Shown here in pieces: positions 47,244 through 58,560 of a stretch of DNA of 64,000 nt (its first letter is position 1; each line of letters starts with the position of its first letter). This DNA is from Isoetes taiwanensis (taxonomy: Eukaryota > Streptophyta > Lycopodiopsida > Isoetales > Isoetaceae). Location: contig JAJEKV010000047.1 of the NCBI GenBank assembly GCA_021234155.1, forward strand, positions 4,163,323-4,227,322, given 5' to 3'. The notes below the pieces were generated by a model. The model saw only the letters and a program-made list of their open reading frames with translations, was not told the origin of the DNA and did no database searches. Made by a program: the position numbers and the translations under genes.

Positions 47244-47650
47244 GGAAACCTCCCCTAGTTTCTTTGGAAAGTTGGGGAGGTTTCTATAAAATATTTAAAA
47301 AAATAAAAATAGTCATTAATGTTGGCAACCACCGACGGATTGCCTCGTCATTAAGACGCATGAGGACCGAGATGCACGGGGGCTAGTCTTGGTCTTTGTG
47401 CAAATTTAAAGAGTCATTTTTTTATTCTTTTTGTGGAAACCTCCCCACCTTTCTATGGAAACCTCCCCTGTTTTCTTAATTGGAAACCTCCCCAGGTCAT
47501 CCAAGAAAGTTGGAAGGGGAAACTTTCGAGAGCAGGAAGTTTCAGGAAGAAACTTGCTGGCGGCGGAAGCGGCGAAGCGGCGAAGCGAAGCGCCGCCGCC
47601 GCCCAAAGAAGTTTCTTCCCCGAACTTTCCTCGCCGAAAAAGTTTCCCCG
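47244..47650. repeat. Internal cluster of CCTCCCC motifs and GC-rich purine repeat
   Basis: Contains a hairpin of GGAAACCTCCCC with GGGGAGGTTTC (47,255-47,284), three further GGAAACCTCCCC words (47,434-47,496), and a GGCGAAGCGGCGAAGCG repeat flanked by imperfect inverted GAAACTT words (47,520-47,650). Confidence 0.65.
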
Positions 47651-48077
47651 CCAGAACCTTTCATCACGTGCCGATTACCCCATCCATCTTTTTCTTGCCT
47701 TTTTCTTCAATCTAACCACCGGATCTTGCAGTAGAAGCACCGGATTTGAACGAATTAACATCTAAGCTCCATTTGGAGCCATTTCGAACTCAATTTGGTG
47801 GGTTTTATGAGCATTTTAAGGACTTTATCAAGAGCGCAGCATCGCAATCAATGCTCTTCGGAGTGTAGAGCCCTTCCTGAAAATGATCTTCCGAAATGAT
47901 CTTGTTCTTCCTCAAATGATCTTCGGAGTGCGAGCTCTTCCAAATGATCTTGTTCTCTAATCTAGCTTCTTCTTTGTTGGTGGCGCCGCCGTAGCACCAC
48001 CAAAACTGGAGACCAGAAAGTTACCTAAAATAAAAAGGACCTGAAATCTTAGGTAATCGGCAAGTGATGAAGGTTAC

Positions 48078-48103
48078 GGGGAGGTTTCCATGGAAACCTC
48101 CCC
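48078..48103. repeat. 26-bp perfect palindrome
   Basis: GGGGAGGTTTCCA is directly followed by its complement TGGAAACCTCCCC with no spacer. Further GGGGAGGTTTC words repeat about six more times to 48,240, alternating with GGAAAGTT. Confidence 0.9.
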
Positions 48104-48375
48104 TGTTTTCTAATCTAGGAAAGTTGGGGAGGTTTCAACGGAAAGTTGGGGAGGTTTCGGGGAGGTTTCGGGGAAAATGGGGAGGTTTCCGTGGGGAAAG
48201 TTGGGGAGGTTTCCATGGAAAGTTGGGGAGGTTTCCATCGGTCCAACCCAAATCGGACGTAGAAAAAACCATCGCTATTTTACGCCCACCATCGCCAGCC
48301 ATCACAAATTTACAAAGGGTATAACAGGGCCCCTCTCCGACCATTGTTTGTTGCATGTGAACCCGCTCTTCGGTA

Positions 48376-49990
48376 GTGTTTATTTCTCTCTCCCGCAATC
48401 AGCAGGCATGCCAAAAGCATTTGCAATCGAATTCTTCTTCAGCTTATCTATTGTCGGATCTGCACTGCAGAAAAAGCCTTGAGGATCATAACTGGCGCAG
48501 AAGAAAACCCCAGCCTCCGCTTCAGCCCCAATCTAGCAGCGGCAAAACCAAGGATGATTTGGACGGTACTAAACTAAAATTTTCCTCATTCTTCTCCCCT
48601 TTCTCCAAATTTCATGTTCGATCGATCGATGCATGTTTTCGTCTAAACACAAGGTTATAATCATTCCATTCAGTTCTCTCCAATTGGGTTTCTCGAATTT
48701 GTTTTTTTATGTCCGCAAACAGTAAAATCATCTCTTCCTTGAATTCGGTCGGCTACATTTCTGTCAGAAATGTTGATTTTTTCGAACCGGGTCTCTCTCA
48801 TTTGCTTTGATAATGTCAAATCATTCTTTGAATAAGTTCATTTCATACGCATGTGTCAGAAAATTAGAAACTGTGGCTAAAATCTAGCTATATTTCCGTC
48901 TGTTAGATGTAGCAGAAGGCAAAAAGAAGGGCGATTCTTCATCTTCTACTCCGAACACCTGCCCTAAAAATTCTTCTCACGTTAAGGGTTCTAGACCTCT
49001 CAACTGCCAAGTTGAAAGTTTTTATGCCCACAGCTTCAGAGCTCCATTTCGTCCTAGATCTGTCACTCATCGAGGTATCCACAAGTGGGTAATATTCTTC
49101 TGCTCATATTAGCTCTTGAATCCATCTAATAAGATGAATTGTGCGCTGACATCGTGACTTCTCTTATAGCATGGTTCGCACTAAGGATTTTGGGATAGGA
49201 GGTTTGAAAGAATTCCTGTGTTTCTGGCATTGATATGCAAAACCATTTCCTTCATTTTTAACACCTAGTTGGACTCTGGAGTTTCTCTGGCATGTTATCT
49301 ACAAAAATTTTCAGCTATGCTTTGGTTACAAGAGTATAATATGCACTTTGAGTGGTATACGATTATTATTATCTGGATGTTATCCTTTCTTGCTCTCAAA
49401 GGACTTCAACTTTTAGGATTCCTAACTTTTGCATGACACTAGTGTTTGCGCAGCTTTGCAGCTGTTTCTTACTGTTTTACAGCCAGTATGGCAAGAGTTC
49501 AACATTTCTTGAATGGTTATGCCATGGGGAGCGGCAGTGTCATGTTTATATATCTTCTTCACATGTCACAACTCACAAAGATATCATTTTTCAGGGCAAG
49601 TCATAGAATATAAGGCCATCACGGTCTGATGTATTTAATGTTGTGGCAATGGCTAGAAATGGTAGTCATTTTCATGTAAAACTTGGTTGGTGTTATTTTT
49701 AAGTCGTTCAGGGCTTGATAGAGCACAACATATTTGGGATAGCAAGCATTGATCAGATCAGGGAGTTCTATTACATATTCTGTTTAGGGCTTCATCTTGC
49801 TTGAACTGGGTTTGGTAACCCATGTTTTATAGTATATTTCTGAGCAAATTTCTGTAAAGTATCTCCACTTTTATCCTTTGAAGGGCATTTGGATGTGAAA
49901 CGAACAGAGAACGCATCTTACCGTTCAAAAAAGACAATTGCTAATGAGAGCATGTATAGAGTGTATAAAAAACATAACTATTGATACTTT
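48376..49990. other. Non-genic stretch
   Basis: No supported gene, repeat or RNA gene. Open frames are short. It includes the 3' flank of the ankyrin gene on the minus strand. Confidence 0.45.
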
Positions 49991-49998
49991 TTTATGCT

Positions 49999-51318
49999 TT
50001 AGATCTCAAGAAACTTGAGAACCAAAGGAGTCGAATATATAAGTGCCCCAAGGCCAACTATGACAAAAGATAATGTCTCAAAAGCTTTAGGCAAAAATAT
50101 ATAGTACAAAACAAATGTGCAAATACCACTTGCAATTGTGAGCAATAACAAGTAGAGATGTGCATTTATGAGCCGAATTGTATTTCTCCTGGTGTAACCT
50201 TGAGAGAAAGGCATGAGCAGAAATATACCACTTATGATTGTGGCTATTGCAAAAATGTAGGAGAAGTTATTAAAAAAGTAGAAAACTTTCTGGAGGACAG
50301 TGCCAGTGAGGCTAGAATTGGGGTTAGACAAGGGTGAAAAGGTAACAGTCACAAACAATGTAGCAACTACAATGATACCATTGACCAGGGCAGTTCTCTT
50401 GTCCATGTTCCAAAGGAGCTCGTCGTATGTCTTTCGTTTAAGAAGCTGCTTCATGTATTGCAGCACTTCCATAGATTGGCTCATATGCCTGACGTATTTG
50501 GAAGAAGAATAAAAGGCATCAGAAAGGTCACTAGTCTGCTGTGAAAAATAAACCAAGTCACAGTTAGTCACATGAGAAGGATCGAGCAGGTAGTGCAGGG
50601 CAAGTGCAGAATTTTCAAGTTGAAGAAGATTGCTCCTCTGCAGCTCACTGTCACTACCACCATTTCCATCAATTTCAGTAATCCTGGCGACTATCTGCTC
50701 GACATAGCCAGCCAAGGCTTGATTCCATGGATCCTGCCGAACCCTGCTCGCCATCTTCTTCACCATTTCTGCCTTGCCATCCCTGGCTGCATAATAGAAG
50801 GCAAACTTTTCATCACAATCCTTCATGTCTTCTACTCCTGCATCATACAGAGCTGCTACAACACCCACATGATCCCCCACAACACTTGGCTGCACAGGAG
50901 CGTTGGCAAAGAAACTGGCACTCGAAATTATCCTCCCAACACAGGTTGCCATTGATTCAGAACCCATTCTGACTGCAAGATGAAGTGGGTATTGCTTGGC
51001 CTGCATTGGGGTGTGAAGAATATCAGACCAGGAGGGATTGGCCCACTCTTTCCGGTAGCTGAGGATGAGACTAACACTCTCAGCATCGCCAAGGTAGCAG
51101 GCGAGGTGAAGGGCATTACCGCGGTAGTCCTGAAGAGGCATGCCTGCAGTTGTGAGTTTGTGGTAAGCCATGGGGATGAATCCGGCGAAGCTAAACCTGC
51201 AAATTTCTTCCCAAGCCTTAAGGTTGATCTCGTCCACTGCGGCATGGGAAGAAGTTGTTGCAGCCTTTCGCTGCGCGTCTATGGCGATGAGGTACTGCGC
51301 CAGGGTCGGCTTAGACAT
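49999..51318 (-). CDS. Ankyrin-repeat / PGG-domain membrane protein (ACD6-like)
   Basis: A single open frame of 439 residues without introns. Degenerate ankyrin repeats are visible at about 66-90 (GNALHLACYLGDAESVSLIL), 109-130 (YPLHLAVRMGSESMATCV), 145-165 and 172-192 (FAFYYAARDGKAEMVKKM). A linker precedes a PGG-type domain with four predicted membrane helices: about 308-328 (ALVNGIIVVATLFVTVTF), 345-371, 384-409 and 414-436. The Pro-Gly-Gly signature itself is not conserved; NPNSSLTG stands in its place. Plant ankyrin-PGG proteins sit in plasma or ER membranes, and ACD6 relatives act in defence signalling; that this one does is inference. The ATG at 51,318 gives the longest frame and is followed by a normal soluble N-terminus. 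No frameshift or stop: probably functional. Confidence 0.85.
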   Translation of the reverse strand: MSKPTLAQYLIAIDAQRKAATTSSHAAVDEINLKAWEEICRFSFAGFIPMAYHKLTTAGMPLQDYRGNALHLACYLGDAESVSLILSYRKEWANPSWSDILHTPMQAKQYPLHLAVRMGSESMATCVGRIISSASFFANAPVQPSVVGDHVGVVAALYDAGVEDMKDCDEKFAFYYAARDGKAEMVKKMASRVRQDPWNQALAGYVEQIVARITEIDGNGGSDSELQRSNLLQLENSALALHYLLDPSHVTNCDLVYFSQQTSDLSDAFYSSSKYVRHMSQSMEVLQYMKQLLKRKTYDELLWNMDKRTALVNGIIVVATLFVTVTFSPLSNPNSSLTGTVLQKVFYFFNNFSYIFAIATIISGIFLLMPFSQGYTRRNTIRLINAHLYLLLLTIASGICTFVLYYIFLPKAFETLSFVIVGLGALIYSTPLVLKFLEI

Positions 51319-51356
51319 GGCTCAAAAAACTGATGAGGACCAGGACTGCCTGCTGT

Positions 51357-51388
51357 AAGCTTATTAAGCCTATAAGCTTAATAAGCTT
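51357..51388. promoter_or_regulatory. 13-bp inverted repeat upstream of ankyrin gene
   Basis: AAGCTTATTAAGC and GCTTAATAAGCTT are perfect complements separated by CTATAA, starting 39 bp upstream of the ATG. It lies in the presumed 5' UTR or core promoter, so it could form a hairpin in the transcript or be a dimeric protein site; function is inferred. Confidence 0.45.
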
Positions 51389-51498
51389 AAGACATAACAT
51401 ATACAATGCCCCAAAAGTCTGACAAACAAAACATTTACAGTTGGAGATGCCATTGCGAATCTCTTTATATCAAGTTGTGGGGCTTTTTAGGTAGAGGT

Positions 51499-51596
51499 AA
51501 TGTTCGCCCGTAGGCCCTTACGTGGAGTAAGGACCTGGCGAGCCCGGCAGGGCGAGCCTGGTCCGCACCCCGCGTAAGGGCCTGCGGGCGAACATT
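51499..51596. mobile_element. GC-rich foldback element (about 98 bp)
   Basis: The arms AATGTTCGCCCGTAGGCCCTTACG (51,499-51,522) and its complement (51,573-51,596) differ at a single position, and the inner part (GGACCTGGCGAGCC / GGCGAGCCTGGTCC) pairs imperfectly. Size and structure fit a foldback MITE. The outer end resembles the foldback at 24.36 kb. No target duplication is obvious. Confidence 0.65.
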
Positions 51597-51599
51597 TCC

Positions 51600-52456
51600 T
51601 CACGTAAAGTTCAGGGGGAAGATATTTCTTGCCACGTGGCGCCATCGTAGCCACAAAAGGTTGATTACTCCATTATCAGCCAGCATCGGAGGAGATGAAG
51701 CCAACATCGGAGGAGAGGAAGCGATTATCTGTTGTAATCTAGGCCTGAAATATGGCGAAATATCTTCCCCCTAAACTTTACGAGTTAGGATTGCAAGTGA
51801 CGAAAAGTATGGAACTTCTTATCAAAAGGTAAGGTAGCATTTCAAGGATAGCGGCCCCGTTGAATAAGAGAGGCATGAATAAATCACATATGACTACTCC
51901 ACCATGTTAAGAAGATGCTTGTGAGTTGCATCTCTCTTTCTAGACTTCCAAGCCAATGGTGGTGTAGTCAATGTGATTTATGTATACTTGGCAACATAAT
52001 ATACGGCGGTCGTTGCCATCTTCATTTTAAATTCTCCATTAATATTGTAGAATAATAGAGCATGAAACTTCCTGCTTCCATATCTTTTTATACAATTTTT
52101 GACACTTTATCATTTCTCTAGTCCGTGTTAGTTGGTCTAGTGGTTAGTCCACTTGCCTAACAACTCCTTCCTTCCTTCTCTTTGAAATACTCTAGATGTG
52201 ATATCTTACCTAGGTATATGTCATATCTTGCATTATGTCAAAGATAATTCTGACAATGGAAATAATCTTGGCGTGATTTTTGTAGGTTGTGTCACTTTTG
52301 CAGGTAATTTCCCCATATGTCATGTTAGGATGTGTAAGGTTCACTTGCTCTACAGGTGGTTGCTAACAAGCGCGTATTCACTAATTTTAGAAAAAAGAGC
52401 TATTTTTAGAAAATGTAAATTAGATGCGGCAAACAGAGACAAAAATGCATAGTTTA
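51600..52456. other. Non-genic stretch with a tRNA A-box-like word
   Basis: No gene recognised. At about 52,130-52,142 the word TGGTCTAGTGG fits the polymerase III A-box consensus, within a sequence reminiscent of a tRNA 5' half; no B-box or clover-leaf could be completed, so at most it is a SINE remnant. Confidence 0.4.
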
Positions 52457-55400
52457 TTAATAGCTTGATACATCATTCCATCGCTCAGATAGGAGCTTCT
52501 GGATCGCAGTAGCAATATGTGAAGGAATTAATGCTTGTCCTGTCTTGTCAAGCTTGGGCTCCCAAGCAAAGTCTACAGTCGCCAACCCCTCAAACCTTTT
52601 AGGGTCTTTCCTATTTGGTCTCCACTTTTTATCCCAACAACGTTTATAATTGTTAGGATACTTAGCCCTGCTTACTGGCTCCCACCACGATACCAATACC
52701 TTCTCATGATGCTTGCTTTCCTCATTTATAACAGGATCCTCTTCTGCCATAGCCATCCATGTTGGTACCTCACTGTGGCATGATCAGGAGCAACATACCT
52801 TTCTTTACATCCTTGAATGGATCAAACATTGGAAGAGGTTTATCCTTCAGAGGGCCCACATATGCATCCTTGATAGGCACTTGGATATTTAAGTTGGTAA
52901 TTTCTGTGCTTACATACTCTTGCTGTCTTGTCTTTGGCCAGAAGTCTAGAAACTCAGTACGTTCTCCCGACACATGCTGAAGCTTTTCTAGCATCTTCAG
53001 CCCAATAGCTGAACAATTTTCTAGCAAGTCAGCCCAATAGTCGATAAGAAGACGCTTTTCCTGAATGGATCCAGAGACTGAATCGGGTTCAAGCATATTT
53101 GTCCACACCTGGACATGCTTATATATCGACTCTTGCAGCTTAGGCAGGTCTTTCAATTGCTCAGCAGGTTTGACCAATCTTGGGACCCCCTGTGGCATTA
53201 TAGGATTCCCATCCATGTCTTCCTTCCACATTTCCAGCCCATCCACTGGAATCCATGTGTCTTGTGAAGGTCTCAACTTATACTGCATGATAGGTTTATC
53301 TCCCTTCATGTTGAACTTATAGCATAAAGGTTCTTTAATACATGTTAGAGCACTGGCCCTTGTCGGGATGAAACCATCAATAAAGCCTTTCCAATCTGGA
53401 ACCTCCTTCATGAGGTAAGGAACCGGCCTCACTGTTTCGCAATGGTTTTTCCACAAGTACATTAGCTCAGGAAGTGTTAAAGCTTCTGCATTACGTATGT
53501 GTTTGTCATAAAACTCATATATACCTCATGGAAAATTCCCAGATAAACCAAATATGATAAGAAAGATAACATATACCGATTCCTATTTTGGCCAGAACAA
53601 TTATCAGCTTGCAAATGTAGAATTGGGGGGAGCTTCTTGAATCCACGCTGTCTTTGTTCTCCCGATGAAGCACACGGAACTTGACCTCGGCTAGCAAGCT
53701 TCTCATGTAGATGGCTATTATCTAATATCCTCTTTACCCAATTCTGTGAGCTTTGATTATCAGGAAGGAGATCACCTTCAAGATCGACATCTTCATATTC
53801 TAGTCTGCATAAAATCCTAGCTATTGAACCCACATGAAAGTTTGAATCGTCTGGCCACAATTCAATTGAGAAATTTCCAAAGCAACCTGGTCCATGTCCA
53901 TGGGTTAAAGCACCAGTAAGACTCACCTTTAGCTTAGGCAATCTGGATATTCGGGCACATTCTCAAGCCTAGGAAGAAAGGTTTTTGTTTGGTCCATCTT
54001 GTCGTGGATGATTGAGAGCACTTTGTCTGGTGCAGTGATTGATAAGGTTTTCCAATGCCAATATTCACTTCTACAACTTCGAGCTGCCACCATATGTACT
54101 TTGCGTTCTATGTGTAATTTCCTCAGCTCCACTGGATCCCTAGTCTTAGCTATCTTTTCCTTCACTTCTATGCACTTATTACATTTAGAAAATGCCATAT
54201 GTGGTGCAATAGATACCTCTGGGTAGCATCTTTTCCAGGCCTGATTAAAATGATGCTTAGAGACCTGTTTTCCCATCAGCCTTTGCACTTCCTCACTGCA
54301 TTCCTCCCAGATATTGGTCTTGGTAGCCAGGCTAGGAAGCTTCCTTGATAGTAGTCTACTTCCATCCGGGCCACTGTGACTTCGATGAGGTAAAGTCTCA
54401 CTGTTTTCTTCAATGTATGTCTTCAGCACCTGCTCAGCTGCTAAAGTCGAGTCCTTTGGTTTGAGCTTCCCTCTGTTACCATGCTCTACATTGACATGGC
54501 CAGATAGGAAATCCTTTTTATAATTATAGAATGTAGCTTGTGATATACCCAATGCCATCCACCAACCTTCTTGGCAGAGTGCCCTGCCTTCGACCATGAT
54601 GCTGTGAATAGTCTGCCCCTCTGTTAGCACGGACATGGCATCAAGGACATATTTCTTTCTCTCTGATAGTTTCATGGACCAAAAAAAAATTCTCATTCTC
54701 AGAAGCACGTCAGAAGGAAGGGTGTAGCAGCAGTTATTCAAGCAACAAAACATGTGACTTAAATTTTTTAATTGAAGCAAAGCTTGTTAGCTTGTCCAAC
54801 TTGGTAGCTCCCTCTTTCTGTTTTGCTGGTACCCTGTTCACCATATTGTATTTCCTCTTTTCCAGCAAAGAAGTCTTTGTCATGATATCAATTGCCTCAC
54901 AACTATGTGGGTTGCATTTATTGCTGAAGGACGCAAGCCACTGTGCGGTAGACTTATCAGCTACAAACACCTGCTCAGCTTCCCAAATCACAAGGCTATT
55001 TTCTTCTGGTAGACTGATGCATGCTCGACATCTCATTGATGAATTCAGGCAAGTAACGCTATCTTGAACGTCTGCCACTATGACGCCCAACATCTTTTCT
55101 CCGAGAAATAGATCCTGGACGCAGTCACTAGGATCTGCAAATGCAATATACCTGGTGGCATATAATCCTCCACTGCATGCGTGCATGAGCTTGCACCTTT
55201 TGCTGGATGAGATCATATCTGTCTAGTATCTCCTTCCTCATGGAGGTAACAGCAACAGGCCTGGAAACTGATTCCTGGCTAGACACTGTTACAGATGGTG
55301 GTGCAGAGCAGCCAATACCAGCTTTGGCCATGCAGCATATATCCCTTGACGGCCTCTGCCACCGTCGACATTCCTGCATCCGGATATGGAAGATCCTCAT

Positions 55401-55533
55401 CCGGGAGTACTGCACAAGTTACCTCAACAATGGCTATATCAGGACCCATTAGCTGGCAATGGAGTATTTGTCTATCGGTAACTTTTCCAGGAGCGACTAA
55501 TCTCCCTCCCTTGAACAGAGGCACTTCAGCCAT
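52457..55533 (-). pseudogene. DUF7869-like transposase, decayed
   Basis: Minus strand from ATG 55,533 (MAEVPLFKGGRLVAPGK). Pieces in order: 55,533-55,279; frame changes to IRRE-like EILDRYDLIQQKVQ; 55,216-54,734 (YIAFADPSDCVQDLFLGEKM, CNPHSCEAIDIMTKTSLLEK); 54,780-53,929 (LPSDVLLRMR, KLSERKKYVLDAMSVL, a helix-turn-helix-like GISQATFYNYKKDF, FSKCNKCIEVKEK, IHDKMDQTKTFLPRL); 53,941-53,477 (LTGALTHGHGPGCFGNFS, LHLQADNCSGQNRNRYMLSF); 53,462-52,770; 52,756-52,457. The DKMDQ and QADNCSGQNRN motifs carry the first two acidic residues expected of this group. The third, a GHTHxDxD-type motif after VxxSF, is missing: the sequence passes from VYMSF to YDKHIRNAEALTLPEL across a frame change. At least five frameshifts. 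Family assignment is from memory of motif pattern. Confidence 0.6.
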
Positions 55534-55580
55534 CGTAGCGCGGTAGCGCTAGGTGAGCTAACCAATCAAACCGCTATGGT

Positions 55581-55678
55581 CGTGCTTCCTACCTCGCGCA
55601 GTCGCGCGATGTGAGCTGGCGTCGTGCTTCCTACCTCGCGCAGTCGCGCAACGTGCTTCCTATCTCGTGCGGTCGCGC
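55581..55678. repeat. 27-bp repeat, three copies, at the 5' side of the transposase
   Basis: CGTGCTTCCTACCTCGCGCA with GTCGCGC attached occurs at 55,581-55,607 and 55,623-55,649, and with three changes at 55,652-55,678. It lies 50-145 bp upstream of the transposase ATG (55,533, minus) and is CpG-rich, so it may be subterminal transposase-binding sites (inference). Confidence 0.8.
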
Positions 55679-55699
55679 CAGGTGAGCTGACCTATGTTG

Positions 55700-57895
55700 T
55701 AATGGTCCTCGCTCCAGAAGGAATCTGCTTTGAGACAAGCTATCTGGGGTCCACAGAATCGGCTTCCTATAAGGACAAGTTGTGCACGGCTGTAAGATAG
55801 CGCGGGTGCGCTACGTGCCTTACAAATCCAAAATCGGAAGCACATTTAAGCTCCATACCAAGCTCAAAACCGGACGCCGCTGCAACATACTTGAGCTCCA
55901 TATCCAGCTTCGTTCCTTGGCTTCGATCCAAACAGGAAGAGCAGGTTTTTGCCTCTACCGCCAATTATGTAAATCTGAAAAGCCCCATCTGATTTAGCTT
56001 AATTTGGGCTAAATTAAGAAGTTCTTCACTGTTTTACTAAAACTACTGCAGAAATGGGTTTCTCTAATTGCTCACACAATATCCCAAATTAGGCCCTGAA
56101 ATTTTGCATATAGGATCGAATTGCATGGCCGATTATGGAAAAAAAAGGGTGCTGGAAACTGCTGAGTGCTGGATGCTGCGTCGCATTTTTTTGTACCCCA
56201 TCAGCATTCTTTTGTCCAAGTATTGATGAAGATATTGCTTAAGATATATATGATCAGAGATAAGATACAGATGTAGCACACCATCTAACAATACCAAGAA
56301 TGTGTAGATATAGCGAGTTTCCTTCTTCTTATAGCAGCAAAGAAGAAGCATTTACATCTTTCTCCATCCTTGAACCACTGCAACCCTGCTCTCACTTGGC
56401 TTTAGTAACTTAAACAATTTCTATAGCCTTAGTCTGAGATAGCAACTCTTTTTCCATGATAAGTATGCTACATGTGTCCACTTTTGAAATCTACCAAAGT
56501 ACCTACATTAGTTACTTGAGGAATGGATATTATTTCCTTGTTCTTTTTATCAAAACAAACCTAAAAGCTCAAAATCAAAGTCAAACGCATGTTAATGTTG
56601 AGATTTAAGATAAGAAGGTGCTTGGGCACTATGGGTTGCCCTTATGTCGTTGGAGAGGAGAGCTAATTTTCAAACTAATTCTCGAACTAGATATGTACAA
56701 AATATAACCTTATGAGGATTGAGTTGATCTTTCAAGACTTGTTTACTTGATTTGAAAAACTGGAGGACTGACTAATGACGTTCTCAACAGTAGAATTGAT
56801 CTTGAAATCTCTTTATCTATTATTTCAGCAATTGAAGGCCAAACAAGCTTGATAACCATGGATGAACCAAGATGAAGTGAGACATAAAAGATATTGAAAT
56901 CTTGCAAGGGAATGCTATAGTCTCATTTTTTGCGTTTAAATGTTGCAAAAAAGAAGTTATGGAACTCGTGCAAGAAATTACTGAGCATTATGCCTTTTAA
57001 CTTCTTTTAGGGGTTTAAGGCTAGCAAATATATTGAGGTAGTTGGGCCAGACTACTAAGCATTTTCTAAAAGAAGCAAACTTTACTTGTGTTACCTTGCC
57101 AAACATTTGGCATCCATCTGCTAATGCATTCCATGCAACTGCCAATGCAACTTTTGCAATAAAAACCTCAGCCTCACCCAGTATTCTTCATGTCCAAAGA
57201 ATGGCAACACACATTCATAGTCCTCCATTGTCATCAGGTCATGTACATCTACTAATGCACAAGTAACAACATCAACCTTTGCATTGCAATCGATAGAGTA
57301 ACAAATAATCTGGTCAAACATGATGTAAACTCTTCAAATATACTGGGCATGGTCTTATGTTTCTTACATCAGTAAATAACTTCACATATTAAGCAAGATA
57401 TTACAAGACGTTGCCTCTAGAACTATTCATTTTCTTGCCTAATCTTTAAAAAAATCAATTCTTCCTCCATCTCCTTACTGTATCAAATGCATGAATGACA
57501 ATCCAATCATCTATGCTTAAATTACACATCCCTAATTAAATGCTTACTTATTGTGGTTGCTAGATCTTATATACATGAATTTAGCAGCACTTTCTAGAGC
57601 ATATGATAAATTCGGCTAGTAGATTTTTTAATGTAGGTTGGTAATTCAACAACCTTAAATAAACCATAGAGCTATCTGGAAAATTCGACCGACAAAAGTC
57701 TGCTAAGCTACATAAACATTAAATATCTTGTATTATGCCTCGCGTAAGCTCTGCCATCTCATGTTCAACCATTACTCTAGGTGAAGAACTGATCTCCATC
57801 AATCTCTGTAAGCTGACAATCATGCAAATATCCCTATTCTAAAGGGCATCTGAGATATTTACCTGCTTCATTATGCCCACAAACAAATTGGCCTT
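55700..57895. other. Non-genic stretch
   Basis: No supported gene. A minus-strand frame at 57,121-57,321 looks coding-like (NAKVDVVTCALVDVHDLMTM) but is isolated and unassigned. The rest is ordinary AT-rich sequence. Confidence 0.4.
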
Positions 57896-57899
57896 CAAA

Positions 57900-58200
57900 G
57901 GCATTTGCTTTGGTGGAGAGGTGCTTCCTTATCCATGGTTGGGAGAGTGCGGATAGCTATATCTGTCCTTAATAGCATACGTGTGTATGTGATTTCAACG
58001 TTGCTAGCTCATCCCCCAAAATTCGAGGACATCATTGCGCTAGTTTGCTGTGTGGGATGGCAATGAGACAGGTGCAATTGTAAAAATTGCATGGAGCAAA
58101 TGGCTTAGGTATGTCCGATCTCAAACTTCACAGTAAAATTCTTCTTTCCAAGTTTCTTTAACAAAAACTGTTGGGCCATGTTCAGTCATGTGGAATGTGT
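57900..58200 (+). pseudogene. Relic of LINE reverse transcriptase (thumb region)
   Basis: Translated in shifting frames: WWRGASLSMVGRVRIAISVL, NSIRVYVISTLLAHPPKFED, then VWDGNETGAIVKIAWSKWL and DLKLHSKILLSKF. This matches the LINE at 15,560-15,830 (VWGGDDEGAVVKVAWWK, LALHSKVLVSKF), including the order of blocks. It is too diverged and short to be more than a relic; the ends are unclear. Confidence 0.6.
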
Positions 58201-58560
58201 CTGCTTGTTCAGTCTCTGGAGCATTGAAGTCGCATTTAATTAAAGTGGGTCTCATTCCATTCCCACGTTTTTTCGGAACCCTGTTATTTTACACGAAAAG
58301 GACTTTTAAAATTGCATTATTGCTTTAGAAGATGCCTATTTCCCTATGTGAAACAAAATGTTAAGGAAAATTACGTGGTCTATTTTCGTTAGTTAGCGAG
58401 TCAAGAAGGTAAAGAGCACATCTAAAACCAATGAAAGTGGTACTCTGCCATGAATTTTTCTTCATAAATTATTCCACTACATTGTATTTTACAGTGGTTG
58501 AAGAGACCATGATGGTCGAGCTATCACAACTATTATATCGTTTTTGCGCGCAAGTTCGAG

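Larger units (their letters stand above)
45075..48375. mobile_element. Putative non-autonomous element with inverted, palindrome-rich ends
   Basis: The left side (TTGGGTTGGACTCCAATGGA followed by AACCTCCCCAACTTTCC, 45,345-45,383) is matched in inverted orientation on the right (48,222-48,262). Outside these, TTCACATGCA and GTTATACCCT also recur inverted (45,085 and about 48,350; 45,212 and about 48,318). Clusters of GGGGAGGTTTCC and its complement lie at 45,373-45,462, 47,244-47,284, 47,433-47,497 and 48,078-48,240. No transposase is encoded; interior open frames (45,545-46,068) have no recognisable domain. Extent and nature are inferred from the repeat layout; target-site duplications were not found. 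Confidence 0.4.

Noticed and set aside
50300-51358. Several plus-strand open frames
   Set aside because: All are shadows antisense to the intact ankyrin/PGG gene.
55581-55678. CRISPR-like array
   Set aside because: Only three units, unequal spacers, eukaryotic context and no cas genes.
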